From JAJYVT01 sp035534455 (GTDB lineage: Bacteria; Actinomycetota; Acidimicrobiia; Acidimicrobiales; RAAP-2): DNA of 64,000 nucleotides. The notes beneath the pieces were generated by a model, which was not told where the DNA came from, searched no databases, and was given only the letters and a program-made list of their open reading frames with translations. A program made the position numbers and the translations under genes. The stretch lies in assembly GCA_035534455.1 (NCBI GenBank), contig DATLRV010000022.1, forward strand, positions 32,026 to 96,025, written 5' to 3'. Positions 61,871 to 64,000 of this stretch are shown here, piece after piece; position 1 is the stretch's first letter, and every line of letters begins with the position of its first letter.

Positions 61871-61882
61871 GGTCTTTTCGTC

Positions 61883-61909
61883 GGGAACTTCGGGGGTGCT
61901 CGGGGCGAC
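61883..61909 (+). promoter_or_regulatory. candidate ECF promoter GGGAAC-N17-CGAC (plus strand)
   Basis: GGGAAC (61883-61888) and CGAC (61906-61909) lie 17 bp apart, 9 bp before ATG 61919. It is back to back with the minus-strand site. Confidence 0.6.
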
Positions 61910-61918
61910 GATACGCAT

Positions 61919-62710
61919 ATGGACTGTGCGACTGCCCGCGTCGCGATTTCCGCGCTGGTCGACGGAGAAGCCTGCGGCGTTTCCCGGAGCGCCCTCGAGG
62001 ACCACCTCTCCACGTGCTCCGCCTGTTGCCGCTGGCAGGAAGGTGCGCACGAGTTGACGCGGCAGGTCCGGCTCCAGCCCGCCACTCCGGCGATCTGTCC
62101 CCCCGTTGGGCTGTCGGGCGCCGGTCGCGCGAGCCGTCCAACCGGGTGGTGGCGGCGGACGACGGCTCCCCGGATCGGCCTCGTGATCGTTGCCGCAACG
62201 CAGCTGGCATTGTCGGTCCCGGCGATCCTCTACGGGCACGACCACAGCGCGCCGGTCCACCTCGCCCACGAGATGGGCTCGTTCGACGTCGCCGTCGCGG
62301 TCGGGCTCCTCGTGGCCGCGTACCGGCCCGGCCGATCGGTCGGCATGCTCTCCCTCCTCGGCGCTGCCGCCGCCCTGCTCGTCGTCACGGCGAGCGTCGA
62401 CCTGGTGGCCGGGCGCACGAGTGTCGGAGACGAGTCACCGCACGTGTTGGTCGTCGCCGGATGGCTGCTCGTCCGTTGGCTCGCTGCCGTCGTGCCACCG
62501 ACGTTCGAACGCCCCGGAGGGATGCTGCACGGACTTCGCGCCGCCGCCGACGCGGTCGCCCGACTCGGCCGTCAACCGGGAGGTCGGCCCGAGGCGCCGA
62601 GCGTCGGCTACGGGGACGAGATCGTCGCTTCCCTGTCCTCGTCGGCTCTTTGGAAACCCGACGTCCGGAAGGGTGGCGAGGCGCTGCCCGGGCACCGAGC
62701 TGCCGGCTGA
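61919..62710 (+). CDS. zinc-finger (zf-HC2) membrane protein, second candidate anti-sigma factor
   Basis: 263 aa. HLSTCSACCRW (residues about 29-39) is a Hx3Cx2C motif after MDCATARVAISALVDGEACG. Hydrophobic segments follow (IGLVIVAATQLALSVPAILYG, MGSFDVAVAVGLLVAAY, MLSLLGAAAALLVVTASVDLVAG). Because it carries its own copy of the ECF site, it may be a feedback regulator of the SigC-like factor. Predicted, not shown. A hairpin follows its stop by 45 bp. Confidence 0.7.
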   Translation: MDCATARVAISALVDGEACGVSRSALEDHLSTCSACCRWQEGAHELTRQVRLQPATPAICPPVGLSGAGRASRPTGWWRRTTAPRIGLVIVAATQLALSVPAILYGHDHSAPVHLAHEMGSFDVAVAVGLLVAAYRPGRSVGMLSLLGAAAALLVVTASVDLVAGRTSVGDESPHVLVVAGWLLVRWLAAVVPPTFERPGGMLHGLRAAADAVARLGRQPGGRPEAPSVGYGDEIVASLSSSALWKPDVRKGGEALPGHRAAG

Positions 62711-62755
62711 ACTCGTTCCAGACGTCGGCGCCGCGCCCCGTCCCTCCCTGCCCCG

Positions 62756-62777
62756 TGGCGGGGTGAGCGCCCCGCCA
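62756..62777. terminator. hairpin between convergent zinc-finger gene and rnpB
   Basis: TGGCGGGG and CCCCGCCA form a perfect 8-bp stem with a 6-nt loop. It could end the plus-strand zinc-finger transcript and the minus-strand RNase P RNA. Confidence 0.55.
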
Positions 62778-62793
62778 GGGCTCCAGAACGACG

Positions 62794-62904
62794 GTGAGTC
62801 GGCCTGTAGGCGGGATTCTGTTCAGGCCGTAGGCGTCACCTGCAGAAATCCGCCGTGACCTGGGCCTTTCCCTGTTCGACGGTTGCCGTCGTTTACCTGC
62901 GTTC
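62794..62904 (-). ncRNA. rnpB: RNase P RNA, 3' part only (interrupted by IS)
   Basis: Read on the minus strand, 62821 to 62794 gives ACAGAATCCCGCC then TACAGGCCGACTCAC, the conserved 3' end of bacterial RNase P RNA. A hairpin GACGGCAACCGTC lies further 5'. Only about 110 nt remain; the rest, including the GAGGAAAGTC core, is not in the window because an IS1595-type element begins at 62905. The 5' part may lie beyond the right edge. This copy could not work as it stands. Confidence 0.75.
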
Positions 62905-64000
62905 GGGGTATTCATCTGAGTGGACTAACTTGGTGGCGTGCTGCCAGCCCGACCGCGAGGAGGCGTCCACTATCCAAGGTCGATCGGCGAGTTCCAGTCC
63001 TGGTTCGCAAGCGATGCCGACTGTCTGGACTACCTCGAGTGGCTCCGGTGGCCCGACGGGTTCATCTGTCCGCGCTGCGGTAACCCCGGCGGGTGGGCCG
63101 TTGCTGACGGGCGCTACAAGTGCGCCAGTTGCGGAGCTCGGACGTCGCTGACCGCAGGGACGTTGTTCGACCGGCGCCGGACGCCGCTCACGGTGTGGTT
63201 CAGCGCCTGCTGGGCCTTTGCCTCGCAGAAGGACGGGATCTCGGCGCTCAGCCTGCAGCGGTCGCTCGAGATCGGCTCGTACCCGACGGCCTGGGCCATG
63301 CTGCACCGGCTGCGCTCGGTCCTGGTGACGCCGGGACGTGCGCGACTCGCCGGCGTGGTCGAAGTCGACGAGACCTACTTCGGTGGCGAGGAGCGCGGTC
63401 TGCGTGGCGGGCGAGCCAAGGGCAAGAAGCTCCTGGTCGGCGTGGCTGTCGAGCGCAAGGAGCCGAACGGGTACGGGCGCTGTCGCATGGCGATCCTCTC
63501 TGACGGTTCGGCCAAGTCGTTGCATCACTTCGTCGAGGCGCACGTCTTGCCAGGCTCGACGGTGATCACCGATGGCTGGCCGAGCTACAGCGGCATCGAT
63601 CGGCTCGGCTACGTGCACGAGCCGCACAGCCAGCGAGCCGCGACGGCGCGCGGGGAGGACGCCGGTACCCTGCTCCACGGCGTTCACGGGGTGGCGTCCC
63701 TCGCCAAGCGCTGGATGCTCGGTACGCACCAGGGATCGGTCTCCGAGCTGCATCTCGAGGGTTATCTCGACGAGTTCGTCTTCCGGTTCAATCGACGGAC
63801 GTCGCGTAGCAGAGGCCTGGTCTTCTACCGCGTGCTCGAGCTCGCGATCGCTCATGAGCCCGTGCGCTTTCGTGCGCTGGTTGCCGACCCTCGGCCCAAG
63901 AAGGCGCCTCCCGTCCCACCGGTCGGGCGGGGCCATCCACCCAGCCTCGACCGACCACGCGCAGACCGCCCATGGAGGCAGGCCTGACCTGCGGTAGTCC
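62905..64000 (+). mobile_element. IS1595-family insertion sequence (right end outside window)
   Basis: GGGGTATTCATCTGAGTGG at 62905-62923 looks like the left terminal inverted repeat, followed by the transposase. GGACTA at 62922-62927 has its complement TAGTCC at 63995-64000, so the right repeat is just entering at the window edge and the element should end about 17 bp beyond it, for a total near 1.1 kb. The target is rnpB. Confidence 0.8.
62938..63987 (+). CDS. IS1595-family transposase
   Basis: 349 aa. A zinc ribbon CPRCGN...KCASCG lies at residues 40-65. The DDE-type catalytic core shows VVEVDETYFGG (first Asp), VITDGWPSYSG (second Asp) and the C-terminal HLEGYLDEFVFRFNRR typical of the ISXO2-like/IS1595 domain. 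GTG 62938 is used since it lies right behind the left repeat. The gene is intact, so the element may be active. Confidence 0.9.
   Translation: MLPARPRGGVHYPRSIGEFQSWFASDADCLDYLEWLRWPDGFICPRCGNPGGWAVADGRYKCASCGARTSLTAGTLFDRRRTPLTVWFSACWAFASQKDGISALSLQRSLEIGSYPTAWAMLHRLRSVLVTPGRARLAGVVEVDETYFGGEERGLRGGRAKGKKLLVGVAVERKEPNGYGRCRMAILSDGSAKSLHHFVEAHVLPGSTVITDGWPSYSGIDRLGYVHEPHSQRAATARGEDAGTLLHGVHGVASLAKRWMLGTHQGSVSELHLEGYLDEFVFRFNRRTSRSRGLVFYRVLELAIAHEPVRFRALVADPRPKKAPPVPPVGRGHPPSLDRPRADRPWRQA

Overview
The window looks like chromosomal DNA of a very GC-rich actinobacterium, most likely an Acidimicrobiia-type lineage. This is inferred from extreme G/C at third codon positions, many GTG starts, repeated 4-bp GTGA/ATGA stop-start overlaps, leaderless TANNNT promoters close to start codons, and actinobacterial families (a SigC-like sigma factor, an IlvX-like enzyme, LysM/BTAD and SARP-type regulators, RsbU/RsbW/STAS proteins, a UvrD-like helicase). 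No ribosomal RNA is present, so the genus is not decided.

Layout. 1-3.6 kb: end of a 2-oxoglutarate dehydrogenase/decarboxylase, a NYN nuclease with a Lys/Ala repeat tail and an S1-like end, FabZ-like dehydratase, exonuclease III. 3.6-8.4 kb (minus): overlapping operon of UvrD-like helicase, GlcD-like FAD oxidase and IlvX-like ThDP enzyme. 8.7-12.2 kb: alpha/beta hydrolase, membrane-anchored MurF-like ligase, D-Ala-D-Ala ligase. 12.3-19.8 kb: a membrane LysM-SARP regulator, exported proteins, a sigma-like protein, a CHAP hydrolase and a lipoprotein. 19.9-22.7 kb: inositol-phosphatase-like enzyme, tRNA-Val, ECF sigma factor and its membrane partner. 23-29 kb: PuuE-like deacetylase, malate synthase G, GlcG-like protein, fatty acid desaturase, RmlC-like epimerase. 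29.5-38.3 kb: acyltransferase, MFS transporter, small membrane proteins, EEP phosphatase, aminotransferase, PhzF, NUDIX, zinc-ribbon coiled coil. 38.4-40.1 kb: a frameshifted haloalkane dehalogenase and a TetR regulator. 40.5-44.2 kb: cydDC. 44.3-47.7 kb: methyltransferase and two convergent paralogous membrane proteins. 46.5-52.4 kb (minus): RsbU-RsbW-STAS-STAS signalling genes continuing into SRPBCC, FAD-oxidoreductase and membrane-protein genes. 52.6-56 kb: SARP-type ATPase regulator and a universal stress protein. 56-62.7 kb: a SigC-like sigma factor with a DoxX-like/SCO1 fusion, CtaG, two zinc-finger proteins and a COG4315-like lipoprotein. 62.8-64 kb: a 3' fragment of RNase P RNA cut by an IS1595-family element.

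The most coherent little-described unit is the SigC-like locus. Three intergenic sites there share GGAAC-N17-CGAC: one before the DoxX-SCO1 operon and a divergent pair between the lipoprotein and the second zinc-finger gene. They suggest one local regulon linking a sigma factor to copper handling, oxidase assembly or envelope redox work. The other notable signals are the IS-interrupted rnpB, the membrane-tethered LysM-SARP next to peptidoglycan-precursor enzymes, and a partner-switching operon that also encodes enzymes.
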